64,000 nt of DNA from Pipra filicauda (Eukaryota; Chordata; Aves; Passeriformes; Pipridae), in contig NW_024104095.1 of NCBI RefSeq assembly GCF_003945595.2, positions 620,001 to 684,000 of the forward strand, in the 5' to 3' direction. The notes beneath the pieces are model-generated. The model was not told where the DNA came from. It saw only the letters and a program-made list of their open reading frames with translations, and did no database searches. The stretch's first letter is position 1, and every line of letters begins with the position of its first letter. This document shows, piece by piece, positions 50,866 through 63,311 of the stretch. Both the position numbers and the translations under genes were made by a program.

Positions 50866-53800
50866 ACAGCTTCAAAGTTTCAGGATTTAAAAAAATCTAA
50901 TTACACGTACCAGTGACACATAGCTTTGCTCTGCCTGTGTCAGCCCTGCCCAGAGCTCAGGCAGGAGAAACACAGATATAACCAGAATCCTCGATGCTCA
51001 GGATCGCTGATTTACAGTCGCAAAGTTCATTGGAACCGCTCTGAGGTTGCCATTAACCTCTGATTAGACCATCTGAAATTATTCTGGTCTTGATTCAGTT
51101 GTCTTGTGCCCACCCACCCCCACATTTGGGCCTGGCTGATGTGCCCTCCCCCAGCAGGGCTACAAACACAAATAACTCCCTGTGGGAATACTTGACTTGC
51201 CCTGGGCAACTGCTTTTCTCCCTGGGCAGGAAGGGGGGAAAAAAAAACCCAAACCAAAAAAAAGTTGTTTTTTTTTCTTTGTATAAGTAGCTGTTCTAAT
51301 CTGACCAAAATGAAGTGTCTTTTCTTTTTTTCTCACAAAGACAGAAGTCTGAATACTCTGCAGCTCCATAGCCTGGACACTTCATTGATATGTGGAAGGT
51401 GGAGGGTCTGGGTTCAACCTGGTCCTAGAGGGAGCTAAATTTGTCTCCTTATCTGTAGCATTATTGGGTGTTTTGATCAGATACTCCATTGCTGTGTTGA
51501 AGTACCAAAGAAATTGGTATCGATTTTTGAAAAGTTGTTGATCTTTATAAATCTGAGTTCTCCTGGGAAAAAAAAAGAAAATAATGGAAAGTTCTGGTAG
51601 CTTTGTTGTTAAACTCCTGTCTAAGGTGGAGTGAGAAGGGACGGGCAGCCCATGAGGTGTGAGTTGCTTTCAAAATTGTATTTTTTAGCATAAAGAAATG
51701 GCTTCTGCAGTTGCCAGAGCAACACTTTTGTATGCCTTGAGTTCAAATGAATTAAAAAATGGTCATTTCATTTATGGTGGTGCACACACAATATTCATTA
51801 AACCCTGGAGCTGGAACAAACTATAAATCTTCTGGACCCTGAACGTCTCAGTGCTCAACCAAAATGGCAGCAGGTTTCACAGTCTGTGTTGGCTCCAAAT
51901 TTAGTCATGGCTCTGCTGTTGTCAATCCAGGCAACATGTTTGCAGTTTAATACATTTAAAGGTTATGACCTGAATAATACAGTGATCAGGCAACTGATTC
52001 CCTGTCAGATTGCTCCCTGTTGTCAGATGTCTCCATCTCCTGCTGTCTCCCATCTAGGCCTGTCTTCTCAGGCACGTGGAGCACCAGTGAGTGCTGAGAG
52101 CAGGACTGGACCAAAGCTCAGGGCTTCTTCAAAGCCATATTTAGCTTGGCAGCTTTGTTATTTCAGCCAATCTGTCCGTTCCACTTGGGCTGAAATGCCA
52201 CCCTGTTTCTCGGCATTTCTTTCAGCCATCATTCCTATGCCAACAACCAAACATTTGGTCCAAATCACAGGACAGAGAGAGGGGCCATCACTGGTTTGAG
52301 AAACTAAGATTTTTTTACTGATAGAACCTTAAAACTTTAAAAAGGATGTCAAGGCCCTGAAGAAAAATTCAATTTCCCTTATTGTCTGTATTTAAAAAAC
52401 AGATCTAACGACCTGATTGTGAGAGAAGTCATGGCTTCCCAAGCTTTTTGTGTAGCTTTGAGTGCAAAGTAATTGTTTTTTGATGAACACCATTTTCATC
52501 CATAGGTCACCGAATTTCTTTGACCCAGCTCTGATGCACTTTTAAAGGTATTATAATTTCTCAGCAAACATACACCTCAAGCTCCTGAAATGTACAATTT
52601 GGATACACTTCAGTGAAGTCTTTATGCTGAGGTTAAAACCTTGAGGGGATTTTTCTGGCATATCAGTTCTCAGCTGCATCCACATATGAAGAATAACTTT
52701 GTAGGAAAGACAAAAACATTGTTGGTTCTCAAACTTACCTCTTTGCTAGTAATACTCACTGGTTGTGTTTCAAACATTCAGTGTAACTTCTTGCCTTTGG
52801 TCTCCTGCTACTTGCCAGGAAGAAGGGCTTTGCTATTCAGTCCCAGCACTGCCTGAATAGTTTGATCTCTGGCTTATTATTTTACTGCTTTGTGCCTTGA
52901 TGCATCCCTCTGAGAAATGAGTATTAAAAGAGAGACTGTCTTGAGAGGAGCAGAGGAACTGCCTTGTGTTGAACAATTATAGAGCTTTTTCAGAGCGTTT
53001 AGATGAAAGCAATCAAATGCTATAATGCTTCCTGGCACTCCCTCCTGGTTGAAATGGAGAACTTTTTATTGGTTATTTCCATTTTAAGCTAAAAAGGTGC
53101 CGATTAGAGTAGGAAAGTAGTGCGCTGCAATTCTTAAAAATAGAGGGAGTCTGTATACGCCTTCCTGTTCCCATGCAAAGGACATTACTCACAATGGGAT
53201 TTCAGTTCAGGATGTTGTTTTGGAGGCTTTTAAGTGAGCCTTGTCAGCTGTTGCTGTTGTCTGTCCTGAGACACCTGTGGAGAGCATTGGATGCCTCATG
53301 GAAAAGACTTTCTAAACTACTATTGCACCTGGCATGAGCACCACTGCTGGGCTTGGGGTGAATCTTTAAAGGTCCCAGAGGGGAGTGGGTGAGCAGCAGC
53401 ATGGACAGGGAAGCTGGAGGGCTCTCACATTCCCACGTAACCACCTGCTCCGAGCTGCACGACCCTCAAACTTGGAGCCACGGTGTGTCACTCACCCTCA
53501 CTCCCTTGCACTCTGTGTCTGCTTCCACTGCTGGAATTTCTTGGTAGTGTCCTTTTCTTCTATCAATAAGCTGTCAGCTGCTTGGTTGCCTTTCCCACTG
53601 GATTGTCCTGGCACTTTGCTGCAGGGATGGGTTCAGATTTGATGCAGCAAATTCTGCTGTTACAGCCCAAGTGCTGCTGCTCTCTACCCACTGTTGAGTG
53701 GCATCAACCAGCTCCCAAACCCTGCATTTAGCTCTCCTCCCCTGCCCTATCTGCTGTTTGCAGACCAGTCCTTATGCCAGTCTGGTTTTGATGTCTGTAA

Positions 53801-54849
53801 GAACTGTCAGGCCTTCTACAAAGCTGCTCCTACAAGACTTTGGCATCACCATCTGAAGTGTCTGTGAACTCCCGAGCTGTTCCTCATCTCGTGTCCACTC
53901 TGCAGATGGCACCAGCTCAAAGTCTGCCAGGCATTCTCAGCTCCCAGGCTGATCCTTGTGCCAGCACAGTTCTCCTCAACCAGGAATGCTTTTGCAAACC
54001 TTGGGGCTGCTGCCTGCCAGCCCTGTGAGTGCTGTTACAGGCACGTAGTGGTTCAGTGCAGTCACACACAGCCCGGCCTCGGCTCTGTCCACCCCGGGCA
54101 CAGGCGACAATGTCACCTTACATTTTGGTGACGTTTTACAGAGAGACAAAGATGCAGCATGGCCCGGTGACAGCAGAGGTCTCTGTGCTGCTGGTGTCAG
54201 TGTTCTCTGTGAGGCTGTGGAACGCCGTGTGTGACAGGGATCCTGTTACCTGGAAGCAGAGCTGGAGGAGAAAGCTGGCCTTTGGAGAGCTTCAGCTGAG
54301 AGGTGACAGCTGACACCCTGTATCAGACTCTTGTTTGGTGTGTGCTGATGGTTACCAGCCTGAGTGAGATGCACAGATTCCTTCTGTCCCTTCCCAAATA
54401 CTCCTGGTCGCTCAGCTACTTGCATTTTTTGTTATCCTTAGAGATGCAGCAATTTCCAACACAGATTTCTCCATTAAATACCCCTGAAGTAATACAGTGA
54501 AGATGAGGAAAAGCCTGTATTTTTTGTAATTGACATAATTCTGTTAGTTTGTTAGGAACTGAACTAAAGGATGTTTTCTACTTTGCTTAAATACTAACTC
54601 TATTTAAGGAAGTTTTCAGCTCCTTCACATACTGTGATAAGATGCCCTGTGGAAAAAATGGTTTTCTTTCAAGCTCTACTTATATCAGTACAAATTAAAG
54701 AACTGGAATTAGAGTACAGATTTTTTTAGGCTGAAGTCTATGTTCCTTCTAAGTGAGTGCATATATCTTCCTTCTAGTTTTCTCCCACCTGAGAGTTGTG
54801 TTTTCTTTTCAGGCCATTAAAAGGAACAAGAGAGAGGAAGAGTACTTAC

Positions 54850-54903
54850 TCTGCCAAAGGTGTCAGACAGACTGGCACCTACTTCTTGGTCGAATAGCAC
54901 TTT
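54850..54903 (-). other. Candidate 54-bp mini-exon, gene unknown
   Basis: On the minus strand a tttttcaaacag acceptor precedes 54 bases that end at a consensus gtaagt donor. Length is a multiple of three. Only one frame lacks stops; it reads KVLFDQEVGASLSDTFGR, which I do not recognise. It could be a cassette exon of a minus-strand gene or a non-coding RNA exon, or a chance pairing of splice-like signals. HSBP1 would be the nearest expected gene, but this is not HSBP1 coding sequence. Confidence 0.2.
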
Positions 54904-57900
54904 CTGTTTGAAAAAGAAAAGGAAAAAAACAAACCAAGGGCATCAGCTGCTGTGTGAAATCAATCTTCCAATCTGCTGTAGGACAGAGCTTGCTTTGTAA
55001 AGAGGAAGAAAAGAATAGTCTCATAAAAGACACCTCATTTGTGGGTTTGCTCTCTGGCTTCAGGGTCCTTCTTGGCACTTTTCTTTCAACACTGCATCAG
55101 ATACTTAATAGACTACAAAATATTAGATGCCATTAGGACATGCAGCTGTCAGGGTAGCTGCAAATGATGGAGTCATTGCTAAGTTAGTCATTCTCATTTT
55201 TAGGAATGATTCCAGCTTTAAACTTCTCTAGTTGTCTCCAGGAACTGTTTCTTGACTGTTGGAGGCTCATACTCATTTTGAGAGAATAACACTTGAGAGG
55301 TGGAAGGCATGTTTTTAGCTTGCTGGAACACAAGAAATCCTCTGCAGGTTGTGCATTTCCATTTATTCCCCTTATTAAACTCTGTTGAAGAATACAGCAT
55401 CTCCATCAATAGCAGAAGGAATCTCAAGTAACAAAGTTAAGTGAAGTTCAGGATTTCTGGGCTGGGTTCTTAATGTGAGTAAACTGAACTCCTCCCAGGT
55501 TAGCTCGAGCTTCAGAATTCTGCCTGTGTCCTGGACTGGGGTCCCATTGATGCAGCTCCTTAAAATAATTAGGCATCTCTTTTTCTGTCAGTTATGCTGG
55601 GGAACTTTTCTCTAGGATGAGAGCCTCTTTCTTCTCAGGGAAAAGTTGGGAGAATAGGGAAAGGCAAAGAGATTAGTGCTGCCTAATTTTAGTAATATAT
55701 ATTAGAGGCTTAGAGAAATTAATCTTCTAATGATAAATAGAGAGCAGGGCTCTGAAGTTAAACTCGTGCTCTGAAACGTCTGATGTAGGAATCTCCTTCT
55801 CTTCCAGGGGACTGGAATCCAGACTTGGGTACTTGGGGTAGATGTTTTGGGTCTCTGCCTCCTTTAGAAGAGTGACTGGTTTGCTCAGGGTTTTGAAGAA
55901 AAGAGCAGTAACACTGAGCTGGCTGTTGAGCCCTGGAAAATTTCCTGTGTGGGGGTTTGTCGTGGGATGGCTGCTCAGCTATTCCCTGTGTAACATTACC
56001 TGAGTGCTGCACCTGCCTTCTGCTGCTGATCCCAAACTCCCAGGCAGTGTTCCAGCAGGGCTTGGGATTGCTTGGCCTTTCTCAGGAAGAGACAGACTTA
56101 GCTGTCCACAAGCAATCAAAGAAACCCATCCAAGCTGCACATGCTTCCATGGTCAGCAGGCACCTGAAGAAATTCTTCTCCGGTGTAATTTCCTCTGGTG
56201 CTTTTGGCATCCCTGGATAAAATTGTCTTTAGTTTGGATCTCAGCTTTGTCAGAGTACTGATCACACAGCTAGATGGGAATACTTATGTTAGTGGTGTGA
56301 TTTCCCTCATAGCTTTACATATGTAGTAAAACATAGTGTATCAAACACTGTAGCATCTCAGAGAATTGCATTTTCCATCTCACTATTTATAAAAAAAAGG
56401 CAACAAGATAACTTGTGATCCCATGGGTGATGTTTGTTTAGAATTTTACTAGGCTTCCTTCCTGGCATTTTTTTTATTTACCTATCCTTGTGCTTAAACA
56501 GACAAGCTTGATTTTTGGCTGTTCATTCCTGGCAGGAAGAAATTCTACAGAGCTCGAAATTGCATGGACAGTTCTTCTACAGGAGATGAGAACAAGAGCA
56601 CAAACATCTCTCAGTTCTGCCCAGAAGGCTTTAAATTTTTCCTTTAAATCCCTCTTGCACCACTCAGTTCACATTTTTCAAGCTGTTGTAAAAATTTCAG
56701 CCCTTCAATAATCTTTGTATTAATTTCCTAAGAATGAAAATAAGTAATTACTCACATTTTTCAAAATGTGATCCAAATTAAGCAGCTAGACTGTGTCTTC
56801 TTCCACTAATTATTTCAGGAGAGCTAATCTACAATGTGTGTGACCTTTTCCGAATTTGGACCCATCTGGCATTTTCAAATGGAATTGAGTATTGATCTCC
56901 ACACTGTTAATTTATTGTTTAATTAAAAAATCATAGTGCTGTGATGTGGTTTGATTGCACATCCTTTCCCACATCAACCAATTAACGTGGAGAGCCATCA
57001 CAAAACTATCACTTTTTATTATTTTTTTTTAATGGAGCTTCCCAGAAATGTGGGTCTCCTCTCATATATACTAATGGTGTGGAATGTATTTGAGCATAAA
57101 TGACCTGCAGGACCTGCTGTAGAAAGTAAAGTTTATATCATTTTGGGCTGACCAAGGTGCACTGGATTGAATGTTTCTGGAACTTCACTGTGCACCTCAG
57201 GTCACCAGTACCTGCTATAAAATATAGAGGAGAGGTTGTTAAACACCAGACAGGGGTGGATTTGCTGTGCTGCCCTGGCTTGTTAGGGAGAAGAAATTGT
57301 ATTTCCTGAATGAGGCAACACCATCAAACTTTGTGCTGTCAAGTTCCCTTCCTGTGGGTGAGAAATATTTAAAGCAACCCTGTGTTGTTGCCAAACTACC
57401 TATATTTTGTTATCTAAAAGTGTGCCTAAGCATGCCCAAGAGTGATGTGTTTTCTGCAGAACATTTGTTTCCCAACTGTCTTAAAAGACACCTCTTGGAA
57501 GTGCTTATAGATCCTGCCTTGTATTTTTATGAATCTTTATTTTTAGTTGTTTAAACCGAGGTCTTACTGGGGGGTAATGTCTTCTGCCTCCTCAACCTTA
57601 CTTAATGCTGCATCAAAAATCTCCAATGAACAAACATTAAACTAGAAATCCTGGAAGGGATATTTTAGCCAAGGATTTCTTTTACAGTCAGATCTTTGGA
57701 ATACATTAAAGTTCTTCTAAAAGATTCTTGCTTGACCTTCAGCACCGCTGTGTATGAAATACCCAAACCTGGTATCTATTAGTGTGTTCCAGGAGAAAAT
57801 CTGAGAATGGGAACTCAAATTATACAGTACCAACTTTAAAGCAAACATTTGCTTCCAAAAGGCTGTGGAAGGCAGGACTGGGAAAGGGGTGAGAGGTTTT

Positions 57901-60900
57901 TTTTATCTTCTCTTCCTTCTCCTCAAAGTTTTGTGTAAAATAATCACCATTTTTCCTATACAACTTTCTTATTTTCACAATTATGAAAGCAATAACCCTT
58001 TTTAGTCTCCATTTCTTTTTCAATAGTCAGTTTTTAGGCAAAAATTAAGAATATTTAAATTATGTACTTACCAAGTAATTTCTAACCAGAATGAGAAGTT
58101 GCCCCTGATAGTTTGATTTATTAAAAATAGATATATTTCATCACCAAATAATTTAATACAAATAATATGATCATATCTAGCACAAAGGCATCCAGAAATA
58201 AATCACAGTGGTGTTAAAATTAATTTGGCCTAAACTTCAAACAAAAATCATTATCTGATAATAGTTTCAGCATAGTTATTCAAGAAATCTTTGCTTTTCC
58301 AAGTCCACTCTAAAATAAATAGCCTGTCAAAACAAGACATTGCTAACAGATCATCCTTCAAGAAATCACAGGACCAGGAGCTCCCAAATTATGGCACTTT
58401 TGAAACGAAGAACAAACTCCATCATTTCAAGGAACATGATTAGAAAACCTGGTATCACCCTGGTGTAGAAATGAAACCTGGAAGTTCTTTGCAGATAAAG
58501 GTCTGTGCAAACTTTAGCACAGTTTGAATTCATCCAGTCAGAATCCAAAAAGCAATTTATCTCTGATCTTCTGAGAAGAGCCTGCAGTTGGGTGTTATTT
58601 AATATCTTAACTGTCATTGGAAATAAAAAAAGGAAGGGAATATGAAATAATTCCTTTCAATTGTTTTACTTATGGAAATTCAACTGTTAAAAAAGATCTT
58701 CTGATTTTGATGTTCTTTCTTCCTAACACAAGTTCCTCAGTGATTCAGAACTGTGACAAAAGTACAGTGGAAAGGATTAAAAACCTACTGGTAAACCAAA
58801 ATGATGATCTAAAGCCCACTGAAATGGAGAAATGGAATTCTTTCCCTTGGATCTCTGGCCCTTAGATCAGGCTCTTAATTTATTATCAGAAAAAAGTTCT
58901 TAAAATTTCAGATGCAGTGTCTAAAACAGGTTTTCTTTTAATACCCCATAAAGCATGGAGGGTTAGAAAGCTGCAGAATGACCAGGTAAAGTAGTAAACC
59001 AAATGCTTTTTTAGCAGGTCAGAAGAAGGTCACTTGTTTTACCATTAGAAATAAGTCCTCAATTGAGAGTGACAGTAAGACTTTTACTCCTCCAGTTCAA
59101 GGAAAGTAATGGCTGTCAGTGTAAACTGTGTTCTGAAGGGCTTTCACTGTTCTTATGGCTGTGACATAAATTAAAGGGAGGGGAGAAACCAGACAGGGAG
59201 GAAACAGTGAGAAGGGCTGGTTTGAAGAAAGACAGAAGTCCAGAAGCAGCACTTGTGGAGGTGCCTGGAAATGGCCAAGCTGTGTTCATGGTTGGGTAGC
59301 AAATGTTTGGAGAAGGCAGCAAATTCTCTGCTTCCTCATGCACATGGGGGGAAATAGAAAAGAATCCCATGGCAGGGATGGTTCCTGTTTTCCTTTAATA
59401 AATATTATCCATACAAGTTGCCTGCTCCCCTGGAGACAGTTAGATCTGTTTTGGGCAGTGTCAATTGAAATAACTGGTGTTGGGAGTGGCCTGATAAGGG
59501 CTCTGTGTCCCCAGGTGCAGCCAGAAGTGATGCTGAGCCTGTTTTCCCACTAGACATGGATGCAAACAGTGCCTGGTCACCTCAATCAACACAAGCAGGA
59601 CCACTGATGGGGGTGAAAGCCTGTCAGTGGAAAATATATACCAATATATGATATAGATTCCTTCAGTAGATGGTCTTAACCTGCCATCTGGATCTGCATC
59701 TCTATCCACTGATCTCTCCGTAGCCCCATGCAGAGACAGAAAAACACACAGATGTGCTAATACATGTCACTGGTTGCTCTTAGATCACCTGTTTTCTACC
59801 TGTTTTCTTCAGTATCCAGCACAGACTTACAACCACTCCAATGCTGGGCTCTGTCAAGCCTCTTATCCCACTTGCTGGTTTATGCAGCTTGATGCTCACT
59901 GGTAAATCCACACACACGTGCACAGCCCACTCGGTGTGTTTGTACTTGAGTCCCTCCAGCTGCTGGTATCCAAAATATACAGACCTGTATGTCCCATGGG
60001 CCATCCTCAGTGGCTGACACTTAAACTTCCACGAGTGCACAGATTTCAGAGCCCCTTATCCAGGAAAATCAATGGAAATGGATGTGAACAAGACAGGAGA
60101 GTTTGCTGTGATGAGGTTCAGGGCACGGCCGCGCCGCGTGCTGAGCAGACACCTGCTGACGTGGGACTGGTGAGAACCTCAGCTCCTGGTTCACGTGGTG
60201 TCGTGGTGGCAGACATGGATCATGGCCAGGATCACACATGGATCATCCCATCCTGCCCTCACAGCCCAGGGAGGAGCAGGGCCAAGGTGTTCCCTTTGCT
60301 CTGATCACATCCTGTGGATGTCTGCCTGTCATTGTTCCTCTGCTCATGTGGACAAACCCAGCAACCCAACACAAATGCCACTGATTATTCTACCCCTTGA
60401 TCCATCAAACTTTGCATTCTGTTTTCTCTGCTCCTGCTCCGGCAGGAGATGAATCTGGGGCACCAGTCCTGCTTGTTTCATACACAACTTTCTGTTACAG
60501 TTCGTGACATCACTCAGGTGGGCACCCAGATAAAACTCTTCCAAAAAGCAGGTTAGCACATAGCTCGACATAAAGAGGTACACAACAGCTTCAGTCTGTT
60601 ACTCCAGATGTTAGATATTCTTGTAAATCTTGCTTGATTTGCTGCACATGGGCTCGGGTGATATAGATGTATCACAGTGGGCATTTATAAAGCATCCAGA
60701 TCATAAAAACTCATTCTTCACAACCATCTGACTATGATTAATTGTAACAATACAACTTATTAATTAAACTTGGGAAGCAGCATAATTGGAACTAGCATTC
60801 TCAATTCACTTGAATGAATTTCAGCATTTATTCTGCAGCTATTTTAATGAAATGCTGAAATCATCTGCGTATCAATCTATTCATTACCAAATGAGACAAA

Positions 60901-63211
60901 TGCAACAATCCTAAGTATTCATGGAAATATCTTCATTAGAAAAATCATCTAATTAACCTGGAGTGTTCTCTAAATGAAGTACCTCAAATGTTACATATTT
61001 TCTTTCATAATTGCAATTTGAGAATATTAGTTTCTCATTCTCCCTGATTATATTTAAAGTAAAAATAGCATTCAGCACGATTTAAGCTTTTTGCACAAAA
61101 GAATAAACTTTAGGGAAACACCAGCAAAGGGGGTGTTAACTTTCCCTGTTGTTTTTGGTTTATTTGCTGTTGATGGCCGTTATCAAAGAATCTGCTTTAG
61201 CAAGAATTGATCCGGTTGTGAGTCTCACCTTTGTGCTGAAGTCTCTCTGCTCCTGTCACTGTTATTACTTGGAAGATTTATCAGTGGTAAGGACACCTCA
61301 CTGCCTTCCCCCCATCCCCAAATACTTCAGCTGAAAGGTACAAATTATCCCTGTTCTGAAATTTGCCAAGAACTGTCACACACTGAGCCGAAGTGCACAG
61401 CAGCTGTCTGGTTTTTAAGAGCCTTATTTTCAAGGAAACACCATTTGTTTTATTTATAAAAACTGGAATTGCCACTCCACCTAAAGCAGTGGGGTTTGCC
61501 CAGCACGTCCTTGCCTCCCTTTCCCTTCTCAGTCAGCAGTGACATGGCAGCAAGTCCTCTCACTGGGAATGGTGTGGAACGTTCCTGGTGCTTTAAGACT
61601 GAAGAAATTCTAACGAGTTGGAATATTCATGGATTGTCTAGCAAAAACAAAAAATTCCCAGAATTCCTTGTATGAACCCTAAAGCTCTTGCACTGTCTGG
61701 TTTTGTCCTCCTTCCAGCACGTTATATCTCTCTGCAGTGTATGCACTTCCCCCCTGCTCCTCATGGTTTCCTTCTGAACCCCTTGGGGCAAAGGATTCTC
61801 TTGTGAGGTTTTGTTAAACACGATGTGACCTGATCCTGACTGAGTTTCAGATACATTAGAGCACATGGAACAGCCAGCTATGGAGGGGCTTTGGTTGCCT
61901 TAAACACTTAAACACATTCCTTTTTTTTTTTCTTCAAGGAAATGAAGGAATCAAGTGAAAAAGCTGTGCAGGAATTTGTCCTGGTTCATTATCCTTAAAA
62001 TTTGCTAACTGCAATGCACAATATTCCTGACTGATTCAGAGGACAAGGAGATAACCCTAAAAATATATGCTGAATAAAGGAACTGAAAAAAAAACCCTGC
62101 ACAAAACCAGGGGGAAAAAAACCCCAAACCCAACAAACCGCCTGAAGATATTTTTATTAGCTACTGCAAGAAGGAGCTAACATTCCAAGGACACCTGCTC
62201 TAGGAAAAGATGATGTGAGTGGTATATGAATCCTGTTTATTTTTACCTCGAGATGAGAGGATAAAAGGCAATGGTGCACTCGAAGATGGAGAAACATGAC
62301 AAGCACACTGTACAAAACCCAGCATCTGGGAGGCAGGTTGGCAGTTAAGCAACACCACTGATGTTACTGTGAGCTTCATTCATCAAAGGGTGGGTGTGGA
62401 TTTGTCTGGCAAAATTTGTAGGAATGCAGCAACCCTTTAGATCTTGTTTGAAGAGCTCTGAGTACCTTGCAAATGGCAACTCTGGCTTTTCCCCACCCCT
62501 ATTAATCCAGCGTGATTTCACTGACTCTTCAATTAAGTATTAGGGTGTGAGTTAATGTTATGCTTGTCTCTAGAACTCTCCACGATTTTTATAATAAAGA
62601 AGAGAGTTTAAAACATCAAGCTCTGCTTATTTATAAGGGTGCAGCACACAAGGAGTTAATAGAAGAAAAAATTCTCATATGGATAGGACTTCAAAGAAAT
62701 CTGTGCCCAGCTGTAAAGAGTGCCTGAATATTTCTGCTGTACCTGCTGGATGATTGGGATCTCTGTTTAAACAAAAGATTTCTTCTTTTTGATCCATCTA
62801 TTTGTCCTCGTTTCAATTAAAGATTCTTAGCTCATCAAATTAGAAGCTGCTCTCTAAGAGATTATTGGGACACCACAGCTTAACTTTATAACTTGAAGCA
62901 ATGATAACTCACCCCCTCGAGGAAAATGACTGAAAGGCACTTCTTAAAATGCACATTATCATCAATCATTATCATCGACAGGTGCAATATTCATGTTCTG
63001 GTGCCATTTTTTTTTATTTAATACAACATGTTATCTCTTTTGGTTTCTCCAAGAAACAAGATTTATGAATTCGCTCTCTCTTCTTTGTTCCTCTAAGAAC
63101 TTTTGATCCTGTGAACTACTTTCAATGAAACTTGTTAGAGATATAGAGGCATCAATGATATTTTCTGTTAGTGCTTCTGTGAAAGCAGGAAGTTGGGCAG
63201 GGAGAAAAAAG
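54904..63211. other. Intergenic 8.3 kb, no gene recognised
   Basis: Mostly AT-rich with short frames only. It includes a small GC/CpG patch at about 60,124-60,170, a cluster of homeodomain-type motifs at 60,736-61,015 and T/A runs (for example 61,920-61,931). No CR1 was recognised until 63.2 kb. Confidence 0.65.
60736..61015. promoter_or_regulatory. Candidate regulatory element: cluster of TAATTA/TAATTG motifs
   Basis: Five homeodomain-type cores occur within 280 bases: GATTAATTG (60,736), ATTAATTAA (60,759), CATAATTGG (60,781), TCTAATTAA (60,949) and CATAATTGC (61,006). The segment has no repeat family or coding frame. A distal enhancer is one reading; AT-rich background is the other. Confidence 0.25.
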
Positions 63212-63311
63212 CCAGCCTGGGCTAGTGGAAGGTGTCCCTGCCTCTGGCAGGGGGTTGGAACAAGATGATATTTAAGATCTCTTCCAATCCAAACCAATCT
63301 GTGATCCTGTG
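63212..63311 (+). mobile_element. CR1 LINE 3'-end fragment
   Basis: GGGCTAGTGGAAGGTGTCCC, TGGCAGGGGGTTGGAACAAG and CCAATCCAAACCAATCTGTG form the last ~100 bases of a CR1. The terminal tail is diverged (GTGATCCTG). Confidence 0.88.

Larger units (their letters stand above)
45633..54849. other. Intergenic 9.2 kb, no gene recognised
   Basis: AT-rich with simple repeats: an A run (47,584-47,601) and two TA-rich microsatellites (50,185-50,206 and 50,849-50,865). The two longest frames (48,676-49,086 minus and 51,907-52,299 plus) show no recognised domain. 53.3-54.3 kb is GC-richer, with more CpG and many chance frames. Confidence 0.65.

Noticed and set aside
51907..52299. Plus-strand frame of about 130 aa with a hydrophobic N-terminus (MALLLSIQATCLQF)
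   Set aside because: The leader-like start is short, and the rest is low-information Ser/Pro/Ala sequence without a recognisable family. No promoter, CpG island or splice evidence.
60097..60169. GC-rich exon-like segment between AG and GTGAG, with a small CpG patch (GCACGGCCGCGCCGCG)
   Set aside because: The acceptor side has no pyrimidine tract (the preceding bases are purine-rich) and the peptide is unrecognised. The CpG patch is only about 50 bases.
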